Positions 1-6,971 of a stretch of DNA of 58,965 nucleotides are shown here, one piece after another. The notes beneath the pieces are model-generated. The model was not told where the DNA came from, did not search any database, and was given only the letters and a program-made list of their open reading frames with translations. Within the stretch, counting starts at the first letter, position 1, and the number at the start of each line of letters is the position of its first letter. The DNA comes from a virus, in IMG/VR virus record IMGVR_UViG_3300005265_000005, positions 1 to 58,965 of that record; one strand, written 5' to 3'. The position numbers and the translations under genes are program-made.

Positions 1-104
1 AGTATAAAAATGGATTATAAAACCTGCAAAGAATGTCCGAATTATGGTGGCATAATAGAAAGAAAAGGAGAAATTCTTATAAAGTGCAAGGTTTTGGGCG
101 AAGT
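1..104. repeat. Direct terminal repeat, left copy (circularisation overlap)
   Basis: These 104 bases are identical to 58862-58965. The gene beginning at position 10 starts again at 58871 with its ribosome site supplied by the preceding gene, so the two ends join in one reading. This is what an assembler overlap on a circular or circularly permuted genome looks like. It is short for a functional phage terminal repeat, but that cannot be excluded. Confidence 0.93.
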
Positions 105-237
105 CCATATTAAAAAAATGGCTGATTGTAAATTTACCGATGCAAAAGTCTGTGTAGGGTGTGGACGAATAGTATATAGTCCTTGTTTTTGGAAAGGCGA
201 AATATACTGTGCAGATTGTTTTCATTCATTTATCTAA
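10..237 (+). CDS. Small Cys-rich zinc-ribbon-like protein (75 aa)
   Basis: The function is not recognised. Paired cysteines (C6/C9, C48/C51, C67/C70, plus C26, C40 and C59) resemble one or two zinc ribbons of the kind found in small phage proteins. The SD (GGAG) lies before the window start and is visible in the duplicate end at 58857-58862, just after the stop of the coiled-coil/membrane gene. It is therefore the last gene of the replication operon that crosses the circular junction. Confidence 0.75.
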   Translation: MDYKTCKECPNYGGIIERKGEILIKCKVLGEVHIKKMADCKFTDAKVCVGCGRIVYSPCFWKGEIYCADCFHSFI

Positions 238-296
238 ATTATACCACTGCGGTATTGTGTAGAAAAGTCGCAAAAGTAGAATAATAAAAATATTCA

Positions 297-818
297 ATGT
301 TAAAAATTATACCTTTAGAATTGAGAGAGGCAAATATTTTGGTTGAAAAATGGCATAGACATCATAAAAAATGTCAAGGACATAAATTTTCTATAGGTGT
401 TTATGATACTAAGAATAATAGTATTGTTGGGGCGGCAATTTGTGGAAGACCTGTTGCAAGAAATATTAATCAAAGAACAACAATAGAAGTAACAAGATTA
501 GTAACAAACGGAACAAAGAATGCTTGTTCTATTTTATACTCTGCTTGTGCAAGAATAGCGAAAAATATGGGATATGAGAAAATACAAACATATATATTAG
601 AAAATGAAAAAGGATATAGTCTTATCGCATCAGGATGGAAATGTGAAGGTATCTTTGGTGGGGGACAATGGCGACATACTGATGGTAAACCCAGAAGACA
701 AGACCAACCTATTTGCAAAAAAAAGAGATGGTGTAAAATATTAAACAATCATACTAATATAGATTATAGTAATTGTAAAAATGGGTTAAATAAAATTAGG
801 CAAGAATATTTTTTATAG
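297..818 (+). CDS. XF1762-family phage protein, GNAT-like
   Basis: A 173-residue protein with the hallmarks of the XF1762 family: an early HRHHK segment, FSIGVYD, VGAAICGRPVAR, EVTRLVTNGTKNACS and a late GYSLIASGWKCEG. The family has a GNAT-type acetyltransferase fold and is common in phages; its substrate is unknown. No clear SD precedes the ATG. A short palindrome (ATACC-n5-GGTAT, about 241-255) lies between it and the previous gene. The extra C-terminal tail of about 25 residues looks nonconserved. Family assignment is firm; biochemical role is not. Confidence 0.85.
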   Translation: MLKIIPLELREANILVEKWHRHHKKCQGHKFSIGVYDTKNNSIVGAAICGRPVARNINQRTTIEVTRLVTNGTKNACSILYSACARIAKNMGYEKIQTYILENEKGYSLIASGWKCEGIFGGGQWRHTDGKPRRQDQPICKKKRWCKILNNHTNIDYSNCKNGLNKIRQEYFL

Positions 819-869
819 TTATTACGCATAACCGCATAACGCAAAAATGTATAAAAAATAAAAAAAAGA

Positions 870-898
870 TTGACAGATATAAATTGAATAATTAAAAT
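870..898 (+). promoter_or_regulatory. Sigma70-type promoter for tRNA-Ala
   Basis: TTGACA (870-875), 17-bp spacer, TAAAAT (893-898). The predicted start, about 904-906, is a few bases before the mature tRNA 5' end at 910, so the tRNA appears to have its own promoter. Confidence 0.75.
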
Positions 899-909
899 GG
901 TTACAAAAC

Positions 910-985
910 GGGGGATTAGCTCAGTTGGGAGAGCGCTGCTCTTGCACAGCGGAGGTCGTCGGTTCGAACCCGTCATCCTCCACCA
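910..985 (+). tRNA. tRNA-Ala (anticodon TGC)
   Basis: Complete cloverleaf with encoded CCA at 983-985. The acceptor stem is GGGGGAT/ATCCTCC and includes the G3-U70 wobble that identifies alanine tRNAs. The D stem is GCTC/GAGC, the anticodon stem 936-940/948-952, the anticodon TGC at 943-945, and the T loop TTCGAAC. The second pair of the T stem is a T-T mismatch. The sequence is close to ordinary bacterial tRNA-Ala, suggesting recent acquisition from a host. Confidence 0.96.
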
Positions 986-1024
986 TTTAGTTCATTTATA
1001 GATAAATAGTAGTGATAGAGCATT

Positions 1025-1054
1025 AAAAAACCCCACAGGGAGAGACTGCGGGGC
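1025..1054 (-). terminator. Intrinsic terminator of the leftward operon
   Basis: Read leftward, an 8-bp stem (CCCCGCAG / CTGTGGGG, one G-U) closes a 6-nt loop and is followed by six T. It lies just beyond the last gene of the 4.7-1.1 kb operon. Confidence 0.85.
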
Positions 1055-1117
1055 TGGGAGACGGTTACTTATCTTGTGAATATGTGAATTTCTCAAGTTT
1101 TACATTAAAGTAATCTT

Positions 1118-1534
1118 TTATTTGTTTAAGTCTCTTTGTAGCTTGTTCTTTTTGGGTTCAATTTGTTTTTCAAGGGCGACTCTTTCTTTCCAGCCGTATA
1201 CCTTATTTTGGGGAATTATTTTGCCAATTGCTTTTTCTAATTCTTTTTTATATCGGCGCAAATTCCCATCAATAAATACATGAGGTTTGAAAAGATTTTC
1301 CCGAATCCAATCAATAGCTGCTTCATAAGTAGGAAATGGGTCTAACATGGTGCATCCGCTTGCATCCATTAATCTGATTGCATGAAAACATTTTTCTAGG
1401 TCTTTTTCTGAAATTCCAGCTTCCCTAAGAAGTCGATGATATTGAGAGTCTTGGGGCCAATATTGCTCCCGTGATTTTGGGTGAAACATGATTGGTTTTT
1501 CAAGTTTCACCACATCAAGATAGATTGTACTCAT
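1118..1534 (-). CDS. Hypothetical protein (138 aa)
   Basis: No family recognised. It is a charged soluble protein with a Lys-rich C-terminus. The start ATG is preceded by AAAGGAG at good spacing. It is the promoter-distal gene of the leftward operon and sits directly behind leader RNA copy A; the AGCCC arm of that RNA ends only a few bases before the SD, so translation is probably controlled by the leader. Confidence 0.75.
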   Translation of the reverse strand: MSTIYLDVVKLEKPIMFHPKSREQYWPQDSQYHRLLREAGISEKDLEKCFHAIRLMDASGCTMLDPFPTYEAAIDWIRENLFKPHVFIDGNLRRYKKELEKAIGKIIPQNKVYGWKERVALEKQIEPKKNKLQRDLNK

Positions 1535-1547
1535 TTTTTCTCCTTTC

Positions 1548-1606
1548 GGGCTTTTCCATCTTCAGTGCCAGGAGCCCATCCTTGACAGACCCCCGAAATC
1601 GGGGGT
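1548..1606 (-). ncRNA. Structured leader RNA, copy A
   Basis: On the transcribed strand: hairpin ACCCCCG-ATTT-CGGGGGT, a conserved run including GGATGGGCTCCTGGCACTGA, and a closing stem GGGCT (1577-1573) / AGCCC (1552-1548) just before the SD of the 1118-1534 gene. A second copy at 3064-3119 matches over 32 nt with one change. Its terminal hairpin keeps pairing although two base pairs are swapped (CG to GC), which supports a selected RNA structure. I do not recognise the class. Confidence 0.7.
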
Positions 1607-1614
1607 GATGTAAA

Positions 1615-2232
1615 TTATTTTTGTTTCTGACAGCCGCAATGTCCAAACATTGCAACCATCATTTTTTTGGTTGGGTCTGTAGAACTTTTTCCACAGACAG
1701 GACAGATTACAGGCTCGGGAGGATTGATTTTCTCCCTTCTGTCCTCTACAACCTCAATTTCTTCTTTTTTCGTTGCCAGTTTGTCTTTTACAAAACGATA
1801 ATAGATCTTTTCATCATCAACGGTGACGAAAAAAGTCCCATCCTCTTCAATAGTTCCCCCCATTTCTTCTACAATTTCTGATTCCGCTTCAAACAGCGAG
1901 AAGCCAGTTTCGTGCCTGGTCTTTCTCGCTTGGATGGTTCGTATTCTGGACATCAGGAAATCCAGAATACGCCTTCTGGCATTTTCTTCATTTACGAACA
2001 TTTCCCGAGCCATTCCCTCAAGAAACGCTCCTTCTTGTGTCGTGAAAATTCCCATAAGGTCGGCATCTTTTCTTAGCCAAATGGGACACTCGGCTAAGTT
2101 AAAATACCAACCTGTATGGTCGGGCTCATCTCTTCCAGCCGTGAAATCATCAATATACACGGCTGAGAAGACAATCTTTTCCCCTAAAAATGTGATGCTT
2201 TTTACAGCGTCAAATTCTTCTTCTTTTTTCAT
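1615..2232 (-). CDS. Hypothetical protein with C-terminal zinc motif (205 aa)
   Basis: The start is taken at 2232 (MKKEEEFD), which follows GGAGGGAG; a longer frame would have to begin at a TTG inside the SD. The protein is acidic and soluble, with a C-terminal CPVCGKS...FGHCGC, probably one zinc ribbon. No known family is recognised. It lies between leader RNA copy A and the 2258-2755 gene in the leftward operon. Confidence 0.75.
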   Translation of the reverse strand: MKKEEEFDAVKSITFLGEKIVFSAVYIDDFTAGRDEPDHTGWYFNLAECPIWLRKDADLMGIFTTQEGAFLEGMAREMFVNEENARRRILDFLMSRIRTIQARKTRHETGFSLFEAESEIVEEMGGTIEEDGTFFVTVDDEKIYYRFVKDKLATKKEEIEVVEDRREKINPPEPVICPVCGKSSTDPTKKMMVAMFGHCGCQKQK

Positions 2233-2257
2233 CTCTCCCTCCAAATAAAAAAGGCAA

Positions 2258-2755
2258 TCAATTCTTCACATTCAATACTTCGGCAACACTTAATATTAAG
2301 TATGCCGAACTTGTTTTATTCAAGGCGTCTCTACAACGCCTCCTGACTTTTTCAATTTCAATTCCAAATTCTTCTTTTGGCAGAAGGAACTCTTCTGCCT
2401 TTACATCTTCTATTTCATAATACGATTCATACTGGTCAGCATCTACAGGCTCATCGCTGACCTGTGGAAAGGTGAGCCAGCCTTTCTCACCCTTCCACCA
2501 GAATTTTACACAACCACCATCATCACCAACAATGTTGGTGGTGTGTAAAAATTCCGCAAATTCAATCATTCCTTCGGGTTCTGATAGAACCCTTTGGATT
2601 GATAGATTGACGAGGTCTTCAATTTCCTCGTCATCAAAAGGTCTAATCACCCAACCGTTACTATGACGGTGGGTAATTTTTTCGATGTCTGGATTATAAT
2701 AACACTCAGCAAACAATTCTTTTAATTCCTGAATGCTAATTTTTTTTACTTTCAT
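2258..2755 (-). CDS. Hypothetical acidic protein (165 aa)
   Basis: No domain recognised. It is rich in Glu/Asp with scattered Trp (HSNGWVIRPFDDEEIEDLV; KFWWKGEKGW). The start at 2755 is preferred because GAGG lies 6 bases before it; an in-frame ATG at 2767 contains that SD. Co-transcribed with its neighbours. Confidence 0.72.
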   Translation of the reverse strand: MKVKKISIQELKELFAECYYNPDIEKITHRHSNGWVIRPFDDEEIEDLVNLSIQRVLSEPEGMIEFAEFLHTTNIVGDDGGCVKFWWKGEKGWLTFPQVSDEPVDADQYESYYEIEDVKAEEFLLPKEEFGIEIEKVRRRCRDALNKTSSAYLILSVAEVLNVKN

Positions 2756-2785
2756 TATTTTCCTCATATTAGCCAGGCTAATTGC

Positions 2786-3043
2786 CTATAAACTCACAAT
2801 CCAAGTCTGTCTCTGGAAATATTGGTTGAGACAGATGTTGGAGTTGTGAATATAGTTATATTCACAGGTAAGGCGATATTCCGCCTTACCTATTCTTTGG
2901 AGAATATATCCCACCGTCTCGAACGGCGGGTTTTTAAGAAATTCTATCTCCCGTTTTTGCACGGGAGATAGATTCTCGAGAATTTCAGGGGGAATGCTAT
3001 CCCCTGTAAGTTTTTCCCCGACCTTTAGTTCTTCTATTTTCAT
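2786..3043 (-). CDS. Hypothetical protein (85 aa) behind leader RNA copy B
   Basis: The start at 3043 (MKIEELKVGEKL) follows TTGGAGG at ideal spacing; the upstream TTG in frame belongs to the SD. The protein is not recognised. It is the second gene of the operon to carry the conserved leader RNA, whose AGCCC arm ends about 20 bases upstream of its start. Confidence 0.72.
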   Translation of the reverse strand: MKIEELKVGEKLTGDSIPPEILENLSPVQKREIEFLKNPPFETVGYILQRIGKAEYRLTCEYNYIHNSNICLNQYFQRQTWIVSL

Positions 3044-3063
3044 TATTTCCTCCAATTATTTTA

Positions 3064-3119
3064 GGGCTTCCTCATCAGTGCCAGGAGCCCATCCCTGACA
3101 GACCCCGCCGGAGCGGGGT
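3064..3119 (-). ncRNA. Structured leader RNA, copy B
   Basis: Same architecture as the copy at 1548-1606: terminal hairpin ACCCCGC-TCCG-GCGGGGT (a UNCG-like tetraloop), the shared core with one T/C difference, and closing stem GGGCT (3090-3086) / AGCCC (3068-3064). It lies between the 110-aa gene and the 85-aa gene it precedes. Confidence 0.7.
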
Positions 3120-3125
3120 TTCGGA

Positions 3126-3458
3126 TTAGCTATATTTCAAAATCACAGAAATTGACGCGTTAATTCCCCGTCTGTTTTTCCAGACGAAATTAATAGCGTC
3201 ATTGTCATTCCCAATTAGTGTGCGCTCCTGATCACACCAGCCGGGACCTTCGCTGAATATATACCATTCGTTTATTTTCTTCGCTGCATTCCAACAGCGA
3301 AGAATAGAGGTATGTCCCCCATTGCTCATTGAGATGCTTGGGTCATCATAGATAATGAATCTTGAAATATCTTCTTCTCCACCTTCGTATTCTGAATATT
3401 CGCTTCCGAAATGCTCAATGAAATATTGAGCATCCTTTTTAGTTTTAATTTTTTTCAT
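3126..3458 (-). CDS. Hypothetical protein (110 aa)
   Basis: No family recognised. It begins MKKIKTK, the same seven residues found at an internal Met (near 4080) of the next gene upstream, suggesting shared or duplicated N-terminal sequence. AAAGGAG precedes the ATG. Confidence 0.72.
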   Translation of the reverse strand: MKKIKTKKDAQYFIEHFGSEYSEYEGGEEDISRFIIYDDPSISMSNGGHTSILRCWNAAKKINEWYIFSEGPGWCDQERTLIGNDNDAINFVWKNRRGINASISVILKYS

Positions 3459-3474
3459 CTTTTCTCCTTTCTAT

Positions 3475-4500
3475 TTATCTCCAAATTGCTGAATCCGATA
3501 CCGGCTCTTCAGCAGTATCGAGAATATATAGTCCACATTTTTTACATTCAATTATTCTTTCTATTTTTTTTCTTGCATCTGCAGTGAAAGTATTATGATA
3601 TGTAATTTCAATATTATGATTGCAATATTTTCTTGCTTCACTTCTTATTCGTTCGTTTTCTGAGCTAATTGCAAGATTGAGTCCATCATCTTCTTTGCCA
3701 GAAAAATATTGATTGCTAATTTTAGACATAATTTTTTTGAATTTCTTTTCATTTGGAGTATTGTGAAAATTTGGAATAGGGGGAAGTTTACTTTTTAATG
3801 TATCGTATTCTGCTTGAACTTTTTTTTCTTTTTCGATTTTTCTCTTTTCAATTTCATCAAGAAGTGGTTGAACATCATTTTGTGGAATCGTCAAGAAAAT
3901 ATTTCCTACATCATAGGCATATGTATGTAATCCAGATAGTCCATTCTTTTCCCCATATCGTTTTCCGAAACTTACAATTTTTCCTTTTTGGGGATGCTCA
4001 AATTCTGCCCGAATTTCATTTTGTCCTATAGTTAGAATCACATCAATTCCTGTATTTGTTTTAGTTTTAATCTTTTTCATTTTTCCTCTTTGCTCCTTTA
4101 TTTTTTTATATTTCTCTTCGTGTTCCTTTAATTCGTTTTCCGTCAACTTACAATAGCGGATAATACCATTCCAACTTCCTTTTAATATCTTATGATGCTT
4201 ATCAACTCTGAATATATACTTATTGATAGTTAAAGAGTTTGGAATAGTTACGGAATAACCAAAATCAAAATGAAACTTTTTTCTGAGCTCAACTTGCATC
4301 TGTCTTTCTTTAAGCTCTTCCTTTGCAAGTTTCTTTGCTTTTTCAATGTCTTCTTTTTCAAGAAAACTTACTTCAACAATTCCAGTAATATTATTTCTGT
4401 TGAGATACCTAAAGTTTTTAAATCTTGCATAGTGAAACTTGAAGTTAGGTTCGTATAACTTGTTTTCAAAAGTTTTCAACCGCATTCTTTTCATTTTCAT
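3475..4500 (-). CDS. Hypothetical two-part protein with C-terminal zinc ribbon (341 aa)
   Basis: The start at 4500 (MKMKRMRLK) overlaps the TGA of the upstream 63-aa gene (ATGA) and has GGAG before it; the longer open frame to 4596 lies inside that gene. The first ~140 residues are basic and end in a charged helix. A second unit starts at an internal ATG (4080-4078, MKKIKTKTN) with its own AGAGG SD, so a shorter product of about 200 residues may also be made. The C-terminus (CNHNIE...ECKKCG) resembles the zinc motif of the 63-aa neighbour (CNHEWR...KCAKCG). Confidence 0.7.
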   Translation of the reverse strand: MKMKRMRLKTFENKLYEPNFKFHYARFKNFRYLNRNNITGIVEVSFLEKEDIEKAKKLAKEELKERQMQVELRKKFHFDFGYSVTIPNSLTINKYIFRVDKHHKILKGSWNGIIRYCKLTENELKEHEEKYKKIKEQRGKMKKIKTKTNTGIDVILTIGQNEIRAEFEHPQKGKIVSFGKRYGEKNGLSGLHTYAYDVGNIFLTIPQNDVQPLLDEIEKRKIEKEKKVQAEYDTLKSKLPPIPNFHNTPNEKKFKKIMSKISNQYFSGKEDDGLNLAISSENERIRSEARKYCNHNIEITYHNTFTADARKKIERIIECKKCGLYILDTAEEPVSDSAIWR

Positions 4501-4688
4501 TTTTGCTCCAACCTGTCGTGTCGGATATATCTTACCTTTCCACACTTTGCACATTTTTGGCTGATTGAACAGCCATTGACATGAAACAGCCTCCATTCGT
4601 GATTACAATGTTTTTGAACTTCTTTAATTTCATTCAAAATCATTGAATTGAGATGAGAGGTCAGATATTTTGAAAATGATTTTTTCAT
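4497..4688 (-). CDS. Small zinc-ribbon protein (63 aa), first gene of leftward operon
   Basis: The N-terminal ~25 residues are helical, followed by HCNHEWRLF...CAKCGKVRY, a treble-clef or ribbon-type Cys/His set. AGAAGGAG precedes the ATG. It is promoter-proximal to a consensus promoter (4712-4739) and may be a regulator or accessory factor; the function is unknown. Confidence 0.72.
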   Translation of the reverse strand: MKKSFSKYLTSHLNSMILNEIKEVQKHCNHEWRLFHVNGCSISQKCAKCGKVRYIRHDRLEQK

Positions 4689-4711
4689 TTTTTTCTCCTT
4701 CTATATAATAG

Positions 4712-4739
4712 AATATACGCCAGAACAAAATAATGTCAA
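4712..4739 (-). promoter_or_regulatory. Promoter of the leftward operon 4688-1118
   Basis: On the - strand: TTGACA (4739-4734), 16-bp spacer, TATATT (4717-4712). The predicted start is near 4705, upstream of the SD of the 63-aa gene. Confidence 0.75.
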
Positions 4740-4829
4740 GTTTTTTTGAAAAAAATTAATAAAAATAGCACAAACCTGCTCTATCACTATCTATAGAAAA
4801 TAAAAAATATTTTATAAATTGAGGTTTGA

Positions 4830-5354
4830 ATGCCAAAAGGTATAAAAATAGATTGGGATATATATAGAAAAGATTGGTTGAAATTTCAAGGAAAATTATC
4901 TGATTTTTGTAAAATCCATAAATTAAACTATTATACAGCAAAAGATAATTTAAAAACTAAAGATAAAACTAAACTAAAACTTAAAAAGAATAATACTATT
5001 GAAAAAGTAGTAAATAAAGAAATAGAGAAGCAAGCAATCAAAGAAGGATTAGAAATTGCAAGAATATACACTGAGCAAAACGAAGATTTAGCGAAACTAA
5101 AAAGTTTGAAAAACTTATTTCAAAAGAAAATTGAAAGAATTGATAAGAAAATTGAAGGAAAGAACGAAATCAAATCAAGCGAACTTGTTGAGTTATCGCT
5201 AATTGCTGAAAGACTATTCAAAGCAACGAAAACAATAATAGAATATGTGGGACAGAACATCAATGTGAACGCAACAGTTGACGAACGAATTCTGAAAATC
5301 AATATGGATGCGGAGCAGTTAGCGAGACAATATATGCGAGATATTGAGAAATGA
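4830..5354 (+). CDS. HTH/coiled-coil protein, candidate small terminase subunit
   Basis: The 174-residue protein has an N-terminal stretch (IDWDIYRKDWLKF...LSDFCKIHKLNYYTAK) that fits a helix-turn-helix, a long Lys/Glu coiled coil, and a C-terminal helical tail. That order is typical of phage small terminase subunits that bind DNA and oligomerise. The large subunit is 3.4 kb downstream rather than adjacent, which weakens the call. GAGG lies before the ATG. A transcriptional regulator is the main alternative. Confidence 0.5.
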   Translation: MPKGIKIDWDIYRKDWLKFQGKLSDFCKIHKLNYYTAKDNLKTKDKTKLKLKKNNTIEKVVNKEIEKQAIKEGLEIARIYTEQNEDLAKLKSLKNLFQKKIERIDKKIEGKNEIKSSELVELSLIAERLFKATKTIIEYVGQNINVNATVDERILKINMDAEQLARQYMRDIEK

Positions 5355-5501
5355 AGTGCGAGAACGCACGAAAAAGGTGAGGGTGGTATGATTAGACCTG
5401 ATAAAAAGAAGAATAATTATCTTAGTATATATAGATAGAGAGGCAAAATTGGAGAAATTTTGAGTAATTAACATTGACTAAACAAGTTACAGAAAAATGC
5501 T

Positions 5502-5567
5502 TGTTATAGTTTTCTTTAACAAGTGTTATAGTTTTCTTTAACAAGTGTTATATTTTTGAGTAACACG
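5502..5567 (+). repeat. Three 22-bp tandem repeats upstream of repL (iteron/operator candidate)
   Basis: Units at 5502-5523, 5524-5545 and 5546-5567 have an exact 22-bp period. The first two are identical (TGTTATAGTTTTCTTTAACA+AG); the third is degenerate but keeps TGTTATA and TAACA. Each unit is an imperfect inverted repeat (TGTTA...TAACA), as expected for a dimeric DNA-binding protein. They end 30 bp before the repL promoter, suiting either an origin iteron array or a RepL autorepression operator. Confidence 0.8.
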
Positions 5568-5596
5568 AAATAAAGTTTAATTTTAACAAAAATTGT

Positions 5597-5624
5597 TTGA
5601 CAGAAAAATGTAGTTATCTATAAT
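5597..5624 (+). promoter_or_regulatory. Perfect-consensus promoter for repL
   Basis: TTGACA (5597-5602), 16-bp spacer, TATAAT (5619-5624): both hexamers match consensus exactly. The predicted start near 5631 rules out the in-frame GTG at 5625 as the repL start. Confidence 0.88.
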
Positions 5625-5651
5625 GTGGGAAAAAGCGGAGATAAAAGAAAA

Positions 5652-6074
5652 ATGAGAAGAATAGCAACCTTTAGGGGTGTTAGACAATTTGTTGACCCTA
5701 AAACTGGTGAAATAATTGAAACGAATGAAATTGATATGCAAGGAGTGGACATCAATTTTGAGAAAGTATGGATGTCTCATATATTAATGGCATTAGAGGA
5801 AATTGGCAACAAAAAAATGAAAGTATTGGAGACTTTAGTAAAGAACAGAGATGGGGAAAATAAAATTGTGTTGACGCAAAGAAAAATAGCAAAATTATCA
5901 AAATCAAGTTTAGTTACCGTAAGTATAACAATGAGGGCATTATTGAAAGCAAAATTTATTAAACAGATAGCACCTGGGGTATATCAAATATCGCCAAATG
6001 TAATTTTTAAAGGTTCACATAACAGACGAATGTATGTTCTTTTGAAATATCAGCAAGGGAGAAACAAACAATGA
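5652..6074 (+). CDS. repL: RepL-family replication initiator
   Basis: The 140-residue product matches RepL (the plasmid replication protein family best known from Firmicutes): FVDPKTGEI near the start, KVWMSHILMALEEIGNKKMKVL, a winged-helix region (LTQRKIAKLSKSSLVTVSITMRALLKAKFI) and GVYQISPNVIFKG. The start is set at ATG 5652, with GGAG at 5637-5640, because the upstream GTG overlaps the promoter. It overlaps the next gene by ATGA. RepL in a phage usually implies plasmid-like replication or a phage-plasmid state; that part is inference. Confidence 0.88.
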   Translation: MRRIATFRGVRQFVDPKTGEIIETNEIDMQGVDINFEKVWMSHILMALEEIGNKKMKVLETLVKNRDGENKIVLTQRKIAKLSKSSLVTVSITMRALLKAKFIKQIAPGVYQISPNVIFKGSHNRRMYVLLKYQQGRNKQ

Positions 6075-6604
6075 TATATTTTATTTATGATAGAGAAAAT
6101 AATGCTGTAAAGATAGGATATTCCGAAAATTCATTAAGAAGATTGCACCATTTACAGACTGGGAACGCTCATTCTCTTGTATTGGTTGCAGAAGTAGACG
6201 GAGACAAGCAAAAAGAAAAAGGACTTCATTTAAGATTCGCAAAGCATAAAATTAAAGGTGAATGGTTTCAAAATTGTAAAGAAATTAGAGAATATATTTA
6301 TTTATATGCGGTAAAGAGTTATAGAGATACGGGAAAGTGGACATTATCATTGCCAGAAAAAGAAAGAATGTTTTTATCTTGTTTATTGATTTATAGTAAT
6401 TATGTAAAGGAAATATATTTAGGAAAACGACGCATAGAAAACCTTGCGAAAGAATTAGAAATGACAGTTGAAGAAGTCTATTATATGATTGAAGTTTTAG
6501 AAAGGGATAATATTCTATTTAGGGAAGAAAAAGATTTATATAAATTGAATCCTTTTTTATTCAACGGTGGGCAATGGAAAGATTCAATAATGGAAAAGAA
6601 TTAA
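6071..6604 (+). CDS. MUG113/T5orf172 GIY-YIG-like domain fused to winged helix
   Basis: Residues 1-80 (YFIYDRENNAVKIGYSENSLRRLHHLQTGN...LHLRFAKHKIKGEWFQ) match the MUG113/T5orf172 branch of the GIY-YIG nuclease superfamily. The C-terminal ~80 residues form a predicted winged helix (LAKELEMTVEEVYYMIEVLERDNI) ending in YKLNPFLFNGG, reminiscent of the RepL C-terminus. Start and repL stop overlap (ATGA), so the two are translationally coupled. A nicking or DNA-binding partner of RepL is a reasonable guess, not shown. Confidence 0.75.
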   Translation: MIYFIYDRENNAVKIGYSENSLRRLHHLQTGNAHSLVLVAEVDGDKQKEKGLHLRFAKHKIKGEWFQNCKEIREYIYLYAVKSYRDTGKWTLSLPEKERMFLSCLLIYSNYVKEIYLGKRRIENLAKELEMTVEEVYYMIEVLERDNILFREEKDLYKLNPFLFNGGQWKDSIMEKN

Positions 6605-6692
6605 TAAATATATAGAGGTTCGGATAAATTGAAAAACAGATTAGCGAAAAGGATAGAGACAAAATCAATGAATATCTGGAGGTAATTAAGAA

Positions 6693-6884
6693 ATGATAAT
6701 CTTAAGAATAATAGGCTGGTGTATTTTGGTGTTATTATCTATAGGTGAAATTGGAATTATTGTGTTTCAATTTACAAAAGAATGTAAAGAAAATTGGGAG
6801 GCAGGAATGGCAACGGTATTTGTTGGTCTTTTAGTTCTTCCTTTAATTATTGTTTTACTTGGATTGTTGGGCATTTGTCATTGA
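6693..6884 (+). CDS. Small two-helix membrane protein (63 aa)
   Basis: Two hydrophobic segments (residues ~3-25 and ~40-61) are separated by a charged loop (FTKECKENWEAG). GGAGG lies before the ATG. No family recognised. A toxin, superinfection-exclusion or membrane-anchor role is possible but unsupported. Confidence 0.65.
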   Translation: MIILRIIGWCILVLLSIGEIGIIVFQFTKECKENWEAGMATVFVGLLVLPLIIVLLGLLGICH

Positions 6885-6971
6885 TGGCTGTGGAACAAAG
6901 AAAAAAAGATAGGTAAAACTATACCACGAGGGTTGAGAAAATGCGATGTAGGGCATTTATGGAGGGCAAAA

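Noticed and set aside
910-985. tRNA-Ala as an integration (att) site
   Set aside because: No integrase was recognised and no second partial tRNA copy is visible, so an att role has no support.
3079-3116. Hammerhead ribozyme suggested by CTGATGAGG...GAA in leader RNA copy B
   Set aside because: The other copy reads CTGAAGATGG at the same place, so the essential CTGATGA core is not conserved, and no cleavage-site stem III is present.
5368-5384. GTGCG-AGAA-CGCAC hairpin after the small-terminase candidate as a terminator
   Set aside because: The stem is only 5 bp and no T-run follows on either strand.
5625-5651. GTG 5625 as the repL start
   Set aside because: It lies directly at the -10 box of a perfect promoter, upstream of the expected transcript start; ATG 5652 has an SD.
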